Shown here piece by piece: positions 33,572-42,715 of a stretch of 64,000 nt of DNA. This DNA is from JANQNX01 sp965601665 (lineage in GTDB: Bacteria; Pseudomonadota; Gammaproteobacteria; Eutrophobiales; Eutrophobiaceae), in NCBI GenBank assembly GCA_965601665.1, contig OZ271833.1, positions 620,001-684,000 on the forward strand. The letters run 5' to 3'. The first letter of the stretch is position 1. Each line of letters opens with the position of its first letter. The position numbers and the translations under genes were made by a program. The notes below the pieces were generated by a model. That model had not been told where the DNA came from, did no database searches, and saw only the letters and a list, made by a program, of their open reading frames with translations.

Positions 33572-34522
33572 CTATTCAGCCAGAATAAAGTTGCCATAGG
33601 CCCGGCATCCGTCTTCAGTTTCTATTTCGTCGATAACATTCAGCGTATTGATATCAATAATTGACACTAGGTTGTCAAACCAGTTGGCCACATAGAGGTG
33701 GGGTTTCACAGGATGCAGGTCAAGCCCTTCCGGGTATTCACCGACATCAATTGTTGCAGATATCTTCATGTCCTCAAGATTAATGACCGAGACTGAATTG
33801 GAACGTTGATTGGTAACAAACAAGCGATCATTATCATTGTCGACTTCAATTGCATACGGGAACAGGCCAACCTTGACATGGTCGATAACGCTATTGTTTT
33901 CCAGGTCAACAATGGTGACATCGCCCGATTGCACATTGGCCGTATAGAGTTGTTTCCTTGTTGTATTTAACGCCATACCAAATGGCGCTTTGCCAACTTT
34001 AATACTATGTTGCACCGAGTAGTTGTTGAGTTCGATGATCATAACAGTGTTGTCGTCGCGATTTGCTACGTAGAGGTAGTTACCAGCAGGATCAACCGCC
34101 AGTCCGGAGGGTGAGTCGCCTACTGGCACCTGTTTGCTTATTGTTAACTTCTCTGTATCGATAATGAACACGCTGTCGTCATACCAATCAGCGACGTATA
34201 ACCATTTATCATCAGGGCTAATCGCTATTGCAACCGGGCCACCGCCGACGCTTATTGATGCAATGACCGCCATGCGGCTGGTATTGATGACTGAAATATC
34301 CCGGCTCTCGGGATTGGAGATATAGACATGTTCCCCGTTGTGGCTAACTGCAACGCCGGCCGGCCGATGACCAACCTTAATAGTATGTATTATTTCGTTA
34401 TTGGCGGTATCAATGACCGATACTGAATCACTGCCCTGGTTGGTTATAAAAGCAAAGGGCTGGGCCTGTACAAAACAGAACCAGCCCAGTGTGAATAACA
34501 AGATAGCGGGTTTCGAGAACAC
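33572..34522 (-). CDS. Exported YVTN-type seven-bladed beta-propeller protein
   Basis: A 316-residue protein with a signal peptide (ILLFTLGWFCFVQAQ) and seven blades, each with a (Y/F)xxNxxxxxVxVID-like strand: FITNQGSDSVSVID, YISNPESRDISVIN, YVADWYDDSVFIID, YVANRDDNTVMIIE, YTANVQSGDVTIVD, FVTNQRSNSVSVIN, YVANWFDNLVSIID. This is the family often annotated as PQQ-catabolism-associated propellers. It starts with GTG at 34522. The MxaD-like gene lies 22 bp upstream on the same strand, which supports a role in quinoprotein dehydrogenase function in the periplasm (inference). Confidence 0.88.
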   Translation of the reverse strand: MFSKPAILLFTLGWFCFVQAQPFAFITNQGSDSVSVIDTANNEIIHTIKVGHRPAGVAVSHNGEHVYISNPESRDISVINTSRMAVIASISVGGGPVAIAISPDDKWLYVADWYDDSVFIIDTEKLTISKQVPVGDSPSGLAVDPAGNYLYVANRDDNTVMIIELNNYSVQHSIKVGKAPFGMALNTTRKQLYTANVQSGDVTIVDLENNSVIDHVKVGLFPYAIEVDNDNDRLFVTNQRSNSVSVINLEDMKISATIDVGEYPEGLDLHPVKPHLYVANWFDNLVSIIDINTLNVIDEIETEDGCRAYGNFILAE

Positions 34523-34544
34523 CCGTTTTTTACACTAGCGTTAT

Positions 34545-35075
34545 TTATTTTTCTGCCATGGCCTTGAGGCCCTGCAGTCCATCCTTGTACAGCTTGGTAA
34601 CGGCTTCAATGCAGGCTGCATCGCTTAGTTCCGGTGGAGGCTGTTGACCCGGGAAGGAACGATAAAATGCACCCTTCCATTCAACTGTGCTTTTGCCGCC
34701 ATTATCGCTAACGCTAATCGTTGAACCATGCGTAGCGATTGGCAATCCTTCCACTACGCGACCTTTTTCCAGTTGCATCGCGTATTGTAGACGCAGTTTA
34801 TCTGCGTCACGTTTGAACAGTTTTTCCTTGATCTTTTCGCCGTTGGCCAGCTCGATTTCACGGATGGCGCCAATATCAGCAGAATCTGCCTGACAGGCAT
34901 TAATGCCTGAATGCCAGTCATCAATAGAGCAAAAATCCTGCAAAATCGCCCATACTTTATCCGGCGATGCATCGATTTCAATTGTTTCGGTAACTTTTTG
35001 CCTTGAAGGGCCATGCGCGAGCGCCAGGGCAGGCAACAGGAGGAGGCTGATAACGGCCAGTTTTATCGCTTTCAT
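34545..35075 (-). CDS. SRPBCC-family exported protein, MxaD-like
   Basis: A 176-residue protein with a signal peptide (MKAIKLAVISLLLLPALALA) followed by HGPSRQKVTETIEIDASPDKVWAIL, which is very like the start of MxaD, and an SRPBCC hydrophobic-pocket fold (LQDFCSIDDWHSGI..., TVEWKGAFYR). MxaD assists electron transfer between methanol dehydrogenase and its cytochrome c in methylotrophs. The neighbouring propeller and the PQQ alcohol dehydrogenase at 62993 fit this, though they are 28 kb apart. Other periplasmic polyketide-cyclase-like proteins have a similar fold. Confidence 0.75.
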   Translation of the reverse strand: MKAIKLAVISLLLLPALALAHGPSRQKVTETIEIDASPDKVWAILQDFCSIDDWHSGINACQADSADIGAIREIELANGEKIKEKLFKRDADKLRLQYAMQLEKGRVVEGLPIATHGSTISVSDNGGKSTVEWKGAFYRSFPGQQPPPELSDAACIEAVTKLYKDGLQGLKAMAEK

Positions 35076-35240
35076 TCTTGGTTAACTCCTTCGAACTGCA
35101 TTTACAGCAAGTCATTATTGTATTTCTGAGTAAATATAGACACGCGGGCTACGCCCGGGTTCAAAGGCGCATATTCTAATGGCTCATCGCGGTTATGGCT
35201 ATGTGAACCTTTCCCAAAACATGGGTGTTGTTCGGGGTGG

Positions 35241-37163
35241 TTACCAGCCACCGCCACCGCCACCACCACCACCGCCACCCGATGATCCGCCACCGCCGCC
35301 GGAAAAGCCGCCGCCGCTGGATGAACCTGGCGCTGTCGAGGAGCTGGCAATGGCACTGCCAAGTGAGCTACCTACTGAACGCGTGAATCCGCCAATATTT
35401 GCAGCATTCCAGTTTCTGCCCCGGTACCAGCCCGGTGAATACTGCGCGTCTTCCTGTGCTGCCTTCGAGAGTACCTCTTCAAATTGTTTACCCCAGATAT
35501 CATCAATCTCCAGTGCGATTGCATAAGGCAATATTCGCTCGAACAACTCCGGTGTTTTGCCACCTGCATTCTTGTAGGCAAGTTCATGTTTTTCGGCAAT
35601 CTCGATGTATTTCCTGAAACCGTCTATCTTGTCGAGCAGTTTTCTTCCCGCCAGTGTCGGTGCCTTCAATAATTCATAGAACACCCAGTTGATAAGAATG
35701 ATCACGATGATCATCAGAGGAAAGGTCAGTGATGATTCCTGGACCAGCATGCCGGCAGCCATGATTTCGAAAAAAATGAACGGCGCAGCGAAAGCAGTAG
35801 TGACGATTGCATGCAATAGCGTGACTATGCCCTTGACTCTTTTCCATGCGCGCCAGGCATTGGCAATCAGTACACAAACCCCAACGCTCCAGATACTGAG
35901 CCAGATTGTCAGGAACGTGGCTTTTTCACCAACACCACTGGTGATTTGGCTGAAAAACCCGGCCAGAATAATCAGCGCTGAGGTTACCAGGCCAATAACA
36001 AAAAAACCTGAATTGAGCTTGAAATAGTTTTTCTCATAATCAGTATCGAGTGCATCTTCATGTGCGGTCAGCAGTTTTGAGATTCGTCTATGGTTAGCGC
36101 GTTCCAGCGTTAATGATCCGGATCCGCTAAACATTTTGTTTAACAGAATTTTCTCATCCCGCGTTGGATCTTCCCTTGCCTCATCACATTGAGTGATTAC
36201 GTAATCCTTATCTTCATCCGATATGGTCAGGTATCCTTTAACGGCAAGGTTGACCAGTGCCACGGTAAAGCATGTCTGGTCATAGCCCATTTCCTTGATG
36301 TACCGTATCGCCGCAGGGGAGTAATCTGTCGGTGGCTCGTAGTGCGGAATAATCACACCTTGTTCCGGATCCTTGCCGACTTGTACCCAGGTAAACCAGT
36401 AATAGCCAAGCAGTATCAGCATGCCGATAACCATAACCAGAACAGCTTCATTATCCTTGAGAACAAAACCCACTTTCTCCATGAACGTGGGTTCTAGTAC
36501 ATGTCCCTTGGGAAAACCGACGACAATGGTGAGTCCTTCCCTGATATTCAGGGAACCGGTTGTTTCAAAATAGGGCTTGCCATCTTTAATCGACGCCTTG
36601 TAATCCTGGGCCGTGCTGCCGCCAGGTCCGGTGAATGCCTTTAACCTGATATCACCGGAATTGATACCGGCAGGCAGGGTGACACTGGCGCTGGCGCGTA
36701 CGATGGTAAAGGCCCAGTCGTTGCCGGTGACGTTCCAGTACAATTCATCGTATTCATCAAAGAAACCGAGTTGACGCGTGGTCAGGTAGGTTAGTTCGTA
36801 GCGGTGTTTTCCGCGGCGTATATTTCTACCTTTTTTACCAATATATATTCGAACACCATTACTACGTTTTTTTGTATGGTAGCTCTCATCAGCATAATCA
36901 TGCCTGACATTAATAATCTCGAAACCCACTTTATATGCATTGCCCATTCTGTCCTTGTAGCGAGTGGGGAAGTCGCGATAAATGCCGCGTTTAATATTTC
37001 TGCCCTCGGCATTGACGACAATGGTTTCCTTAACCAGCATGCTGCCGTCTTCCATGACCTTGATGTCGCTATGAAACGACTCGATGTACTCGGCCGCATA
37101 CACATGACCACTTATCAAGCTTGAAAGCAGAAGGCTCAGTATTGAAATGCGTAAGTTCATCAT
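35241..37163 (-). CDS. DUF2207 membrane protein with Gly-rich tail
   Basis: A 640-residue protein: signal peptide (to about residue 23), a DUF2207 beta-domain starting YIESFHSDIKVMEDGSMLV with the RGIYRDFPTRY motif, a transmembrane helix near residue 245, a cytoplasmic winged-helix-like part, a group of helices around 390-500, and a C-terminal extreme Gly/Ser tail ending in a run of Gly and a Trp. This matches the YciQ-type family. It overlaps lemA by 4 bp; LemA-DUF2207 pairs are common in bacteria. Function is not established; a role in envelope stress or membrane-protein control is suspected. Confidence 0.92.
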   Translation of the reverse strand: MMNLRISILSLLLSSLISGHVYAAEYIESFHSDIKVMEDGSMLVKETIVVNAEGRNIKRGIYRDFPTRYKDRMGNAYKVGFEIINVRHDYADESYHTKKRSNGVRIYIGKKGRNIRRGKHRYELTYLTTRQLGFFDEYDELYWNVTGNDWAFTIVRASASVTLPAGINSGDIRLKAFTGPGGSTAQDYKASIKDGKPYFETTGSLNIREGLTIVVGFPKGHVLEPTFMEKVGFVLKDNEAVLVMVIGMLILLGYYWFTWVQVGKDPEQGVIIPHYEPPTDYSPAAIRYIKEMGYDQTCFTVALVNLAVKGYLTISDEDKDYVITQCDEAREDPTRDEKILLNKMFSGSGSLTLERANHRRISKLLTAHEDALDTDYEKNYFKLNSGFFVIGLVTSALIILAGFFSQITSGVGEKATFLTIWLSIWSVGVCVLIANAWRAWKRVKGIVTLLHAIVTTAFAAPFIFFEIMAAGMLVQESSLTFPLMIIVIILINWVFYELLKAPTLAGRKLLDKIDGFRKYIEIAEKHELAYKNAGGKTPELFERILPYAIALEIDDIWGKQFEEVLSKAAQEDAQYSPGWYRGRNWNAANIGGFTRSVGSSLGSAIASSSTAPGSSSGGGFSGGGGGSSGGGGGGGGGGGW

Positions 37164-37681
37164 GAATCCAGGTCGGCCTGGAAATAATTCGCAGGCCTGA
37201 AATTAAAAAAGCGTGCAAATAACATGTCCGGGAAAGACGCTATCCTGATGTTTAGATTACGAACAGCACCATTATAATAACGCCTTGCATATTGAATATG
37301 GTCTTCAACATCAGTCAAATTATGCTGCAAATCGAGAAACGATTGGCTGGCCTTCAAATCAGGGTAGGCCTCGGCAAGGACAAGCAATTGTTTAATTTCC
37401 TGTGCCAATGCTTTTTCCACCATACTGATATCCTTTACATCATGACTGGAGTTACTTCGTGTTCTCAACTCCGTAATCGTAGACAAGGTTGCATTTTCAA
37501 ACGCGGCATATTGTTTAACAGCATCAACCAGTTTCGGGATCAAATCGTGTCGTCTTTTGAGCTGCACCTGGATATCACTCCATGCTGACTCGACGCGAAT
37601 TTTGTCACGCACAAGCAGGTTGTAAATTATGATACCCCATGCCAGTAGCGGTATAAAAATAAACAGGAAAAACTCGAACAT
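37160..37681 (-). CDS. LemA family protein
   Basis: A 173-residue protein with one N-terminal transmembrane helix (LFIFIPLLAWGIIIYNLLV) followed by the LemA helical bundle: ESAWSDIQVQLKRRHDLIPKL, LKASQSFLDLQ, and YARRYYNGAVRNLNIRI-type motifs. The length is typical. It is co-transcribed with and overlaps the DUF2207 gene. LemA proteins are thought to be membrane scaffolds; substrate or partner unknown apart from the neighbour. Confidence 0.95.
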   Translation of the reverse strand: MFEFFLFIFIPLLAWGIIIYNLLVRDKIRVESAWSDIQVQLKRRHDLIPKLVDAVKQYAAFENATLSTITELRTRSNSSHDVKDISMVEKALAQEIKQLLVLAEAYPDLKASQSFLDLQHNLTDVEDHIQYARRYYNGAVRNLNIRIASFPDMLFARFFNFRPANYFQADLDS

Positions 37682-37753
37682 GGTTTTGATTATCTTGGAT
37701 TTGGATGCTAAAGCAAGTAGCGTTGTAGTACTTCTTTCAAGCGCAGGAATAAA

Positions 37754-38758
37754 ATGCAGGTGAAAAAATCAATAGCATCAGTACTTGTGGGAGTTCTTGT
37801 TCTGGTGGTCGCGGGTGCTGTCTTTATTGCCAGCTGCATTGTCATGCCAGGAGAGAATCCAAATGGCAAACTCGAGCCCCTGAATGAGGAACAGCAGCAG
37901 GTTGCCGGGACCCTGCGTGCTATTGTAGTAAAGCTCGCTGATGAGATCGGTGAAAGACATTACCAGGAACCCGTGGCCTACAGGCAGGCGGCTGACTTTA
38001 TCGACGAAAAATTCAGGTCGCATGGCTTGACTCCGTACGCAGAGTTGTTTGGCGATAAGGAGCAGTATCGCAACATTGTCGCCGAGCATTATGGTGCCCG
38101 AAATCCTGAACAGGTAGTACTCGTTGGTGCTCATTACGATACGGTATGGATGACACCGGGTGCCGATGATAATGCATCCGGGGTGGCTGTGATGTTGGAA
38201 CTGGCTGGCAAGATTGTTGAAATGTCTTTGCAGCGTAGCGTTCGTTTTGTGGCCTTTGCCAATGAGGAATTGCCACATTATATGACAGAAGATATGGGAA
38301 GCCTGTATCATGCGCGCCGCGCGTATGAAAGGGGGGAGCAAATTACTGCGATGTTTTCCCTGGAAATGCTCGGTTACTATAGTAACGAGACAAAAAGCCA
38401 GAATTACCCAAAACCATTTAGCTGGATATACCCGGAGATCGGCAACTTTGTCGCCTTTGTCAGTAATTACAGATCGCGAGCATTGTTGCGTGACAGTTTG
38501 GGCTTATTCAGGGCAACTGGTCAGATGCCTGCCGAGGGCCTGGCAGCGCCTGTTATGCTGGTCAGGGACGTTCGTCGCTCTGATCAGGCGGCATTCTGGC
38601 GTTACGGTTATCCTGGTGTCATGGTGACTGATACAGCTGGTTTCAGGAATTTTGGTTACCACAACGTCAGTGACGTACCGCAAAGCCTGAATTATGAACA
38701 CATGTCACGGGTATTGACCGGCTTGCTAGAGGTCATAGTGACTATCGCCAATCGTTAA
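37754..38758 (+). CDS. M28-family metallopeptidase (aminopeptidase-like), exported
   Basis: A 334-residue protein with an N-terminal signal or anchor (ASVLVGVLVLVVAGAVFIAS, with a Cys at CIVMPGE that could be a lipobox-type site). The di-zinc peptidase motifs are in order: VLVGAHYDTV, GADDNASGVAVMLELAG, FANEE, and YHNVSDVPQSLN. These supply the His, bridging Asp, catalytic Glu and final His of M28 enzymes. Substrate is unknown. CAGGAA lies just upstream of ATG 37754. Divergent from lemA with a 72-bp gap. Confidence 0.88.
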   Translation: MQVKKSIASVLVGVLVLVVAGAVFIASCIVMPGENPNGKLEPLNEEQQQVAGTLRAIVVKLADEIGERHYQEPVAYRQAADFIDEKFRSHGLTPYAELFGDKEQYRNIVAEHYGARNPEQVVLVGAHYDTVWMTPGADDNASGVAVMLELAGKIVEMSLQRSVRFVAFANEELPHYMTEDMGSLYHARRAYERGEQITAMFSLEMLGYYSNETKSQNYPKPFSWIYPEIGNFVAFVSNYRSRALLRDSLGLFRATGQMPAEGLAAPVMLVRDVRRSDQAAFWRYGYPGVMVTDTAGFRNFGYHNVSDVPQSLNYEHMSRVLTGLLEVIVTIANR

Positions 38759-38866
38759 CAGCTATTTTGGTATCTTTGGTAAATCACTTAAAATACATGA
38801 ATTACAATAACTATTATCGCTGTTACAGCGGCAACTACCCCATATGCCGTGAAGGGAGGGCATTGA

Positions 38867-40039
38867 ATGAAAATAGTACTCGCACCTGATTCGTTTAAGG
38901 GAAACCTGACATCACTACAGGTGGCCACAGCACTTGAGAAAGGAATTAAACGAGCGTTGCCAGGGGCAAATTGTATAAAGGTACCCATGGCGGATGGTGG
39001 TGAGGGGACTGTACAGTCGCTGGTAGATGCGACCGGCGGAAAATTTATCCGTAAAAAAGTCATTGGGCCTACTGGCACACCGGTATCGGCGCGCTACGGA
39101 ATGCTCTCTGATGGTAATACGGCAGTGATAGAAATGGCCGAGGCGTCTGGTCTACCGCTTGCGACAGGAAAGTCGCGTAACCCGATGAAAACAACAAGCT
39201 TCGGAACTGGCCAGCTGATGCTTGATGCGGCCAAACGTGGCGCCAGCAAGATCATTATCGGCATTGGAGGTTCTGCTACCAACGATGGTGGTGTCGGCAT
39301 GGCCCAGGCAATTGGCGTTCGTTTTCTGGATAGCAAGGATAAAGAAATTACAAGCTATGGAGCTGGCGGTATGCTAGACAAGATTGCCGGCATTGATATG
39401 AAAGGCCTGGATCCGCTTTTGAAAAAAACAAAAATTGTCGTCGCCTGTGATGTCAATAATCCGCTTTGTGGTAAAAATGGTGCGTCGTATGTTTTCGGAC
39501 CACAGAAAGGAGCAACCCCGGCAATGGTCAAAACGCTTGATAGTAATCTGCGCCATCTTGCCCGGGTGATTAAACAGGATTTGAAAAAAGACGTCCTGAA
39601 TCGCAAAGGTGCCGGGGCAGCAGGAGGCCTTGGTGCAGGATTGGTTGCATTCTCCCGGGCCACAATGAAATCAGGTGTTGATATTGTGCTTGAGGCAACT
39701 CAAATCAATAAACATCTCAAAAATGCCGATCTGGTGATTACCGGGGAAGGGCAGGTTGATTTTCAAACCGCTTTTGGCAAAACGCCTGCCGGTGTTGCTA
39801 AAGCGGCAAAACGATACAGTGTGCCGACCGTCGCTATTGGTGGCAGTCTTGCTGACGATGCCAACGGCGTTTTCAAACATGGTATCGCTGGACTCGAAAG
39901 CGCGAGCGCCAAACCTATGCCACTGGAAGAAGCATTGCATAATGCGCGGGCGTACGTTGCCAACGCGGCGGAACGTGTAATACGGCAATTGTTGATTGGC
40001 AAGAAGATGGCAACCCGAACCAAAACATCAAGAAAGTAA
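38867..40039 (+). CDS. Glycerate kinase (GarK/GlxK family)
   Basis: A 390-residue kinase with the family landmarks: MKIVLAPDSFKGNLTSLQVA at the start, VPMADGGEGTVQSL, IGIGGSATNDGGVGMAQAIG, GAGAAGGLGAGL and ITGEGQVDFQTAFGKTPAGVA. It converts glycerate to 2-phosphoglycerate with ATP, feeding glycolate or serine-cycle carbon into central metabolism. GGGAGGG lies just before ATG 38867. A hairpin follows the stop (40046-40067), then avtA. Its presence fits C1 or C2 metabolism but does not prove it. Confidence 0.95.
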   Translation: MKIVLAPDSFKGNLTSLQVATALEKGIKRALPGANCIKVPMADGGEGTVQSLVDATGGKFIRKKVIGPTGTPVSARYGMLSDGNTAVIEMAEASGLPLATGKSRNPMKTTSFGTGQLMLDAAKRGASKIIIGIGGSATNDGGVGMAQAIGVRFLDSKDKEITSYGAGGMLDKIAGIDMKGLDPLLKKTKIVVACDVNNPLCGKNGASYVFGPQKGATPAMVKTLDSNLRHLARVIKQDLKKDVLNRKGAGAAGGLGAGLVAFSRATMKSGVDIVLEATQINKHLKNADLVITGEGQVDFQTAFGKTPAGVAKAAKRYSVPTVAIGGSLADDANGVFKHGIAGLESASAKPMPLEEALHNARAYVANAAERVIRQLLIGKKMATRTKTSRK

Positions 40040-40045
40040 TATATA

Positions 40046-40067
40046 GGCCTGCGATCTTTAGCAGGCC
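40046..40067. terminator. Intercistronic hairpin between glycerate kinase and avtA genes
   Basis: Perfect 7-bp inverted repeat GGCCTGC (40046-40052) and GCAGGCC (40061-40067) with an 8-base loop. No T-tract follows on the plus strand, so it is more likely an RNA-stability or partial attenuation element than a full intrinsic terminator. Confidence 0.45.
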
Positions 40068-40080
40068 CGGTTGAGATGTC

Positions 40081-41346
40081 ATGAAATTTTCTCGTTTTGC
40101 CTCCCGCTTCAGCAAAGGCGCCGGTATTGTGCAATTGATGGACGATCTCGGTAATGCCATGGCCAGTGACAACGATACATTAATGCTGGGTGGCGGTAAT
40201 CCTGGTCATATACCCGGTGTGCAACAGTACTTTCGTGATTCATTGCAACGCCTTATTGATAATCCGGCACGTTTTTGCCATGTCATAGGCAATTATGAAA
40301 CGCCACAGGGTAACCAGCAGTTTATCGATTCACTGGTAACCTTGTTTAACAAGCTATATGGCTGGGGCCTCAAATCAGATAACGTGGCGCTAACGATAGG
40401 TAGTCAGTCGGCGTTCTTTTATCTATTCAACATGTTTGGGGGTGAGGATGAAGCAGGACAGCAGCAACAGATATTATTACCTATAACGCCCGAGTATATT
40501 GGCTATGGTGATGTTGCTTTGTCAGACAACCTGTTTTATTCCCATCGTCCGGTTATCGAACAGCAGGCAGATAAATTTTTTAAGTATCATATCGACTTTG
40601 ATGATTTGCAGGTAAAGTCAAATACCGGTGCTATTTGTGTATCAAGGCCGACTAATCCAACAGGTAATGTACTTACTGATGATGAAGTAGAGCGTCTCAT
40701 AGGGTTTGCAGAATCTCATGCCGTGCCGTTAATTATTGATAATGCCTATGGTCAACCTTTTCCGAATATTATATTTACTGATACAACACCCGTCTGGAAC
40801 GAAAATATTATCTATTGCATGAGCCTGTCCAAGGTTGGTTTGCCCGGTACCCGTACCGGTATTGTTATTGCAGCACCGGAAGTGACAGAACTGATCCGTA
40901 ATATGAACGCTATTATTAACCTGGCGCCGCCAAATTTTGGCGCAATGATGACACAGGACCTTGTTGATAGTGGCGAACTACTGAGATTGTCGGAGCTTCA
41001 GATCAGGCCTTATTACCAACAAAAACTACAGCACGTGCTGGATGTGATTAACAGGGAAATGCAAGGCCTTGAGTACAGTATCCATCAGCCGGAAGGCGCT
41101 ATATTTTTGTGGCTATGGTTACCGGGTTTGCCAATGACGACTTTGCAGCTGTATCAACGCTTAAAGAAAAAAAACACGCTGGTTATTCCTGGCGAATATT
41201 TTTTCCCAGGGCTTGAAGATGATGACTGGAAGCATAAACACCAGTGCATTCGAGTGACTTATTCGATGGATACCTCGGTTGTAGAGCAAGGTATTGCCAG
41301 GATTGCTGCTGAGATTAGACAAATTATGTCAGAGCATGCCGGATAG
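40081..41346 (+). CDS. avtA: Valine--pyruvate aminotransferase
   Basis: A 421-residue fold-type I PLP enzyme. The start (MKFSRFASRFSKGAGIVQLM, then LGGGNPGHIPGVQQYFRD) and the PLP-lysine region (YCMSLSKVGLPGTRTGI) match AvtA, which makes valine from 2-oxoisovalerate using alanine as donor. The NYETPQGNQQF and RPTNPTGNVL motifs are the usual PLP-aminotransferase contacts. The length is normal. It follows the glycerate kinase gene by 41 bp and may be read through the hairpin between them. Confidence 0.93.
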   Translation: MKFSRFASRFSKGAGIVQLMDDLGNAMASDNDTLMLGGGNPGHIPGVQQYFRDSLQRLIDNPARFCHVIGNYETPQGNQQFIDSLVTLFNKLYGWGLKSDNVALTIGSQSAFFYLFNMFGGEDEAGQQQQILLPITPEYIGYGDVALSDNLFYSHRPVIEQQADKFFKYHIDFDDLQVKSNTGAICVSRPTNPTGNVLTDDEVERLIGFAESHAVPLIIDNAYGQPFPNIIFTDTTPVWNENIIYCMSLSKVGLPGTRTGIVIAAPEVTELIRNMNAIINLAPPNFGAMMTQDLVDSGELLRLSELQIRPYYQQKLQHVLDVINREMQGLEYSIHQPEGAIFLWLWLPGLPMTTLQLYQRLKKKNTLVIPGEYFFPGLEDDDWKHKHQCIRVTYSMDTSVVEQGIARIAAEIRQIMSEHAG

Positions 41347-41378
41347 AGAGGCCAACCAGCTTTCCCGCTAACTATAGG

Positions 41379-42707
41379 TCAATAACCCAGCCACTCCAGC
41401 CCGGTAACAACATCTTCTGCAGATTGAAAACGCTCATCGGGGTCTTTTGCCAGCAAGCCGTCAATCAGTGGTTGAAATTGCGCAACCTCAGCAGGTAGTT
41501 TCGGTACAGGTGCATGGATATGCATTGAAATGAGCTGTGGTATGGACTTGGCCGTAAATGGTTTCTCTCCTGCGAGCATCTGGAATACAAGTATGCCAAG
41601 GCTGTACAGGTCGCTACGGCTGTCAACTGGCATGCCGGTTACCTGCTCGGGACTCATGTAATACGGTGTGCCAACTATCCCATGGTTCAGAGTAATGTCG
41701 GTAGCGCCGGCTGTTCTGTTTTTTGCAGCACCAAAATCTGTAATCGTTAATGTGTCATCATCTCTAAACAGGATGTTTCCCGGTTTGATATCGCGATGCA
41801 CGACATTTATTCCGTGAATTGCAGCAAGGCCGTGACTGATTTGTTTTATATATTTTGTAGTTGTTGATAATGATAACTGTTTTTTCAGTTTGGCTGATAA
41901 ATCGCCAGCTGGAAAATACTCCATTGCTATGTATGCAAAATTTGAAGCAAAAGCACGCTCATAAATATTAACAACATTTGGATGATCCAGTGATGAGATA
42001 AGATTGTATTCCTGTAAAAATCTTTTTAGCGCTTTATCGTCCATTTGATTATCTGTAAACATCAATTTAAGTACGACTGGTTCAGGTTGAATGTCTGGTT
42101 TAGCAAGATAAACTATGGACATGCCACCTCGACCAATTTCACGAATTATCTGGTAACCCGGGATGTCTATATCTTCAAAACGTGGTTGTGGTTTTTCCGT
42201 GATTTCATCACCTGCAAGGTTGTCTTCCTGAACAAATAATTGCGCCGGTTTCTGTGAATAATCTATTGGTTTTGTTTCAACGAAAAAATAGTCCAGAGTA
42301 GATTTTAACATTTCATAATTTACATCGCGCTTGTCAATAAAATCCCTTGCGCCAGCATTAATAATATCGCCTGCTAATTGTGAGTTTCCTTCAGCTGTTA
42401 ACATAATTACCGGGGGAATGTTATCTATAGCCTTAAAGTGTCGCATCCATACAAGTCCGTTTTCGTTCGTTGTTCCCAGATTGTAATCAAGAAATACCAG
42501 TCCATATTTGTCCCATGGGAAAGTGTGTCCTGGCATTGACTGACTAAGAGGGTCGAATTCAACAACCTGAAGCTCAGGTCTGATTTTATTGATGTATTTA
42601 CCTAGAAGTGTGCGGAAGTCCGCATGGTCATCTATCAGTAGTATTTTACTGATTTTGGATTCACGAGTAAGCTTATTGATACTCGATGTCGCAAGTTTTG
42701 GCTGCAT
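41379..42707 (-). CDS. Response-regulator receiver fused to Ser/Thr protein kinase
   Basis: A 442-residue protein. Residues 20-140 form a CheY-like receiver with phosphoacceptor D74 (GLVFLDYNLG) and the acidic pair DD at 26-27; residues 185-440 are a complete eukaryotic-type Ser/Thr kinase with the Gly-loop IGRGGMSIVYLAK, VVLKLMF lysine, HRDIKPGNILF catalytic loop, DFGAAK and GTPYYMSPEQ. All catalytic residues are present. Between D26 and D74 it carries an FPWDKY signature shared with the receiver at 56915. It is the last gene of the chemosensory operon (8 bp after cheA), so phosphorylation by the CheA would switch on a Ser/Thr kinase output. Confidence 0.93.
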   Translation of the reverse strand: MQPKLATSSINKLTRESKISKILLIDDHADFRTLLGKYINKIRPELQVVEFDPLSQSMPGHTFPWDKYGLVFLDYNLGTTNENGLVWMRHFKAIDNIPPVIMLTAEGNSQLAGDIINAGARDFIDKRDVNYEMLKSTLDYFFVETKPIDYSQKPAQLFVQEDNLAGDEITEKPQPRFEDIDIPGYQIIREIGRGGMSIVYLAKPDIQPEPVVLKLMFTDNQMDDKALKRFLQEYNLISSLDHPNVVNIYERAFASNFAYIAMEYFPAGDLSAKLKKQLSLSTTTKYIKQISHGLAAIHGINVVHRDIKPGNILFRDDDTLTITDFGAAKNRTAGATDITLNHGIVGTPYYMSPEQVTGMPVDSRSDLYSLGILVFQMLAGEKPFTAKSIPQLISMHIHAPVPKLPAEVAQFQPLIDGLLAKDPDERFQSAEDVVTGLEWLGY

Positions 42708-42715
42708 ATCAAGAC

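Noticed and set aside
34507..34531. Hairpin with T-run on the plus strand near the YVTN gene start
   Set aside because: Short 5-bp stem inside and across the start of a minus-strand gene; the nearest plus-strand gene ends almost 1 kb upstream, so it is not a likely terminator.
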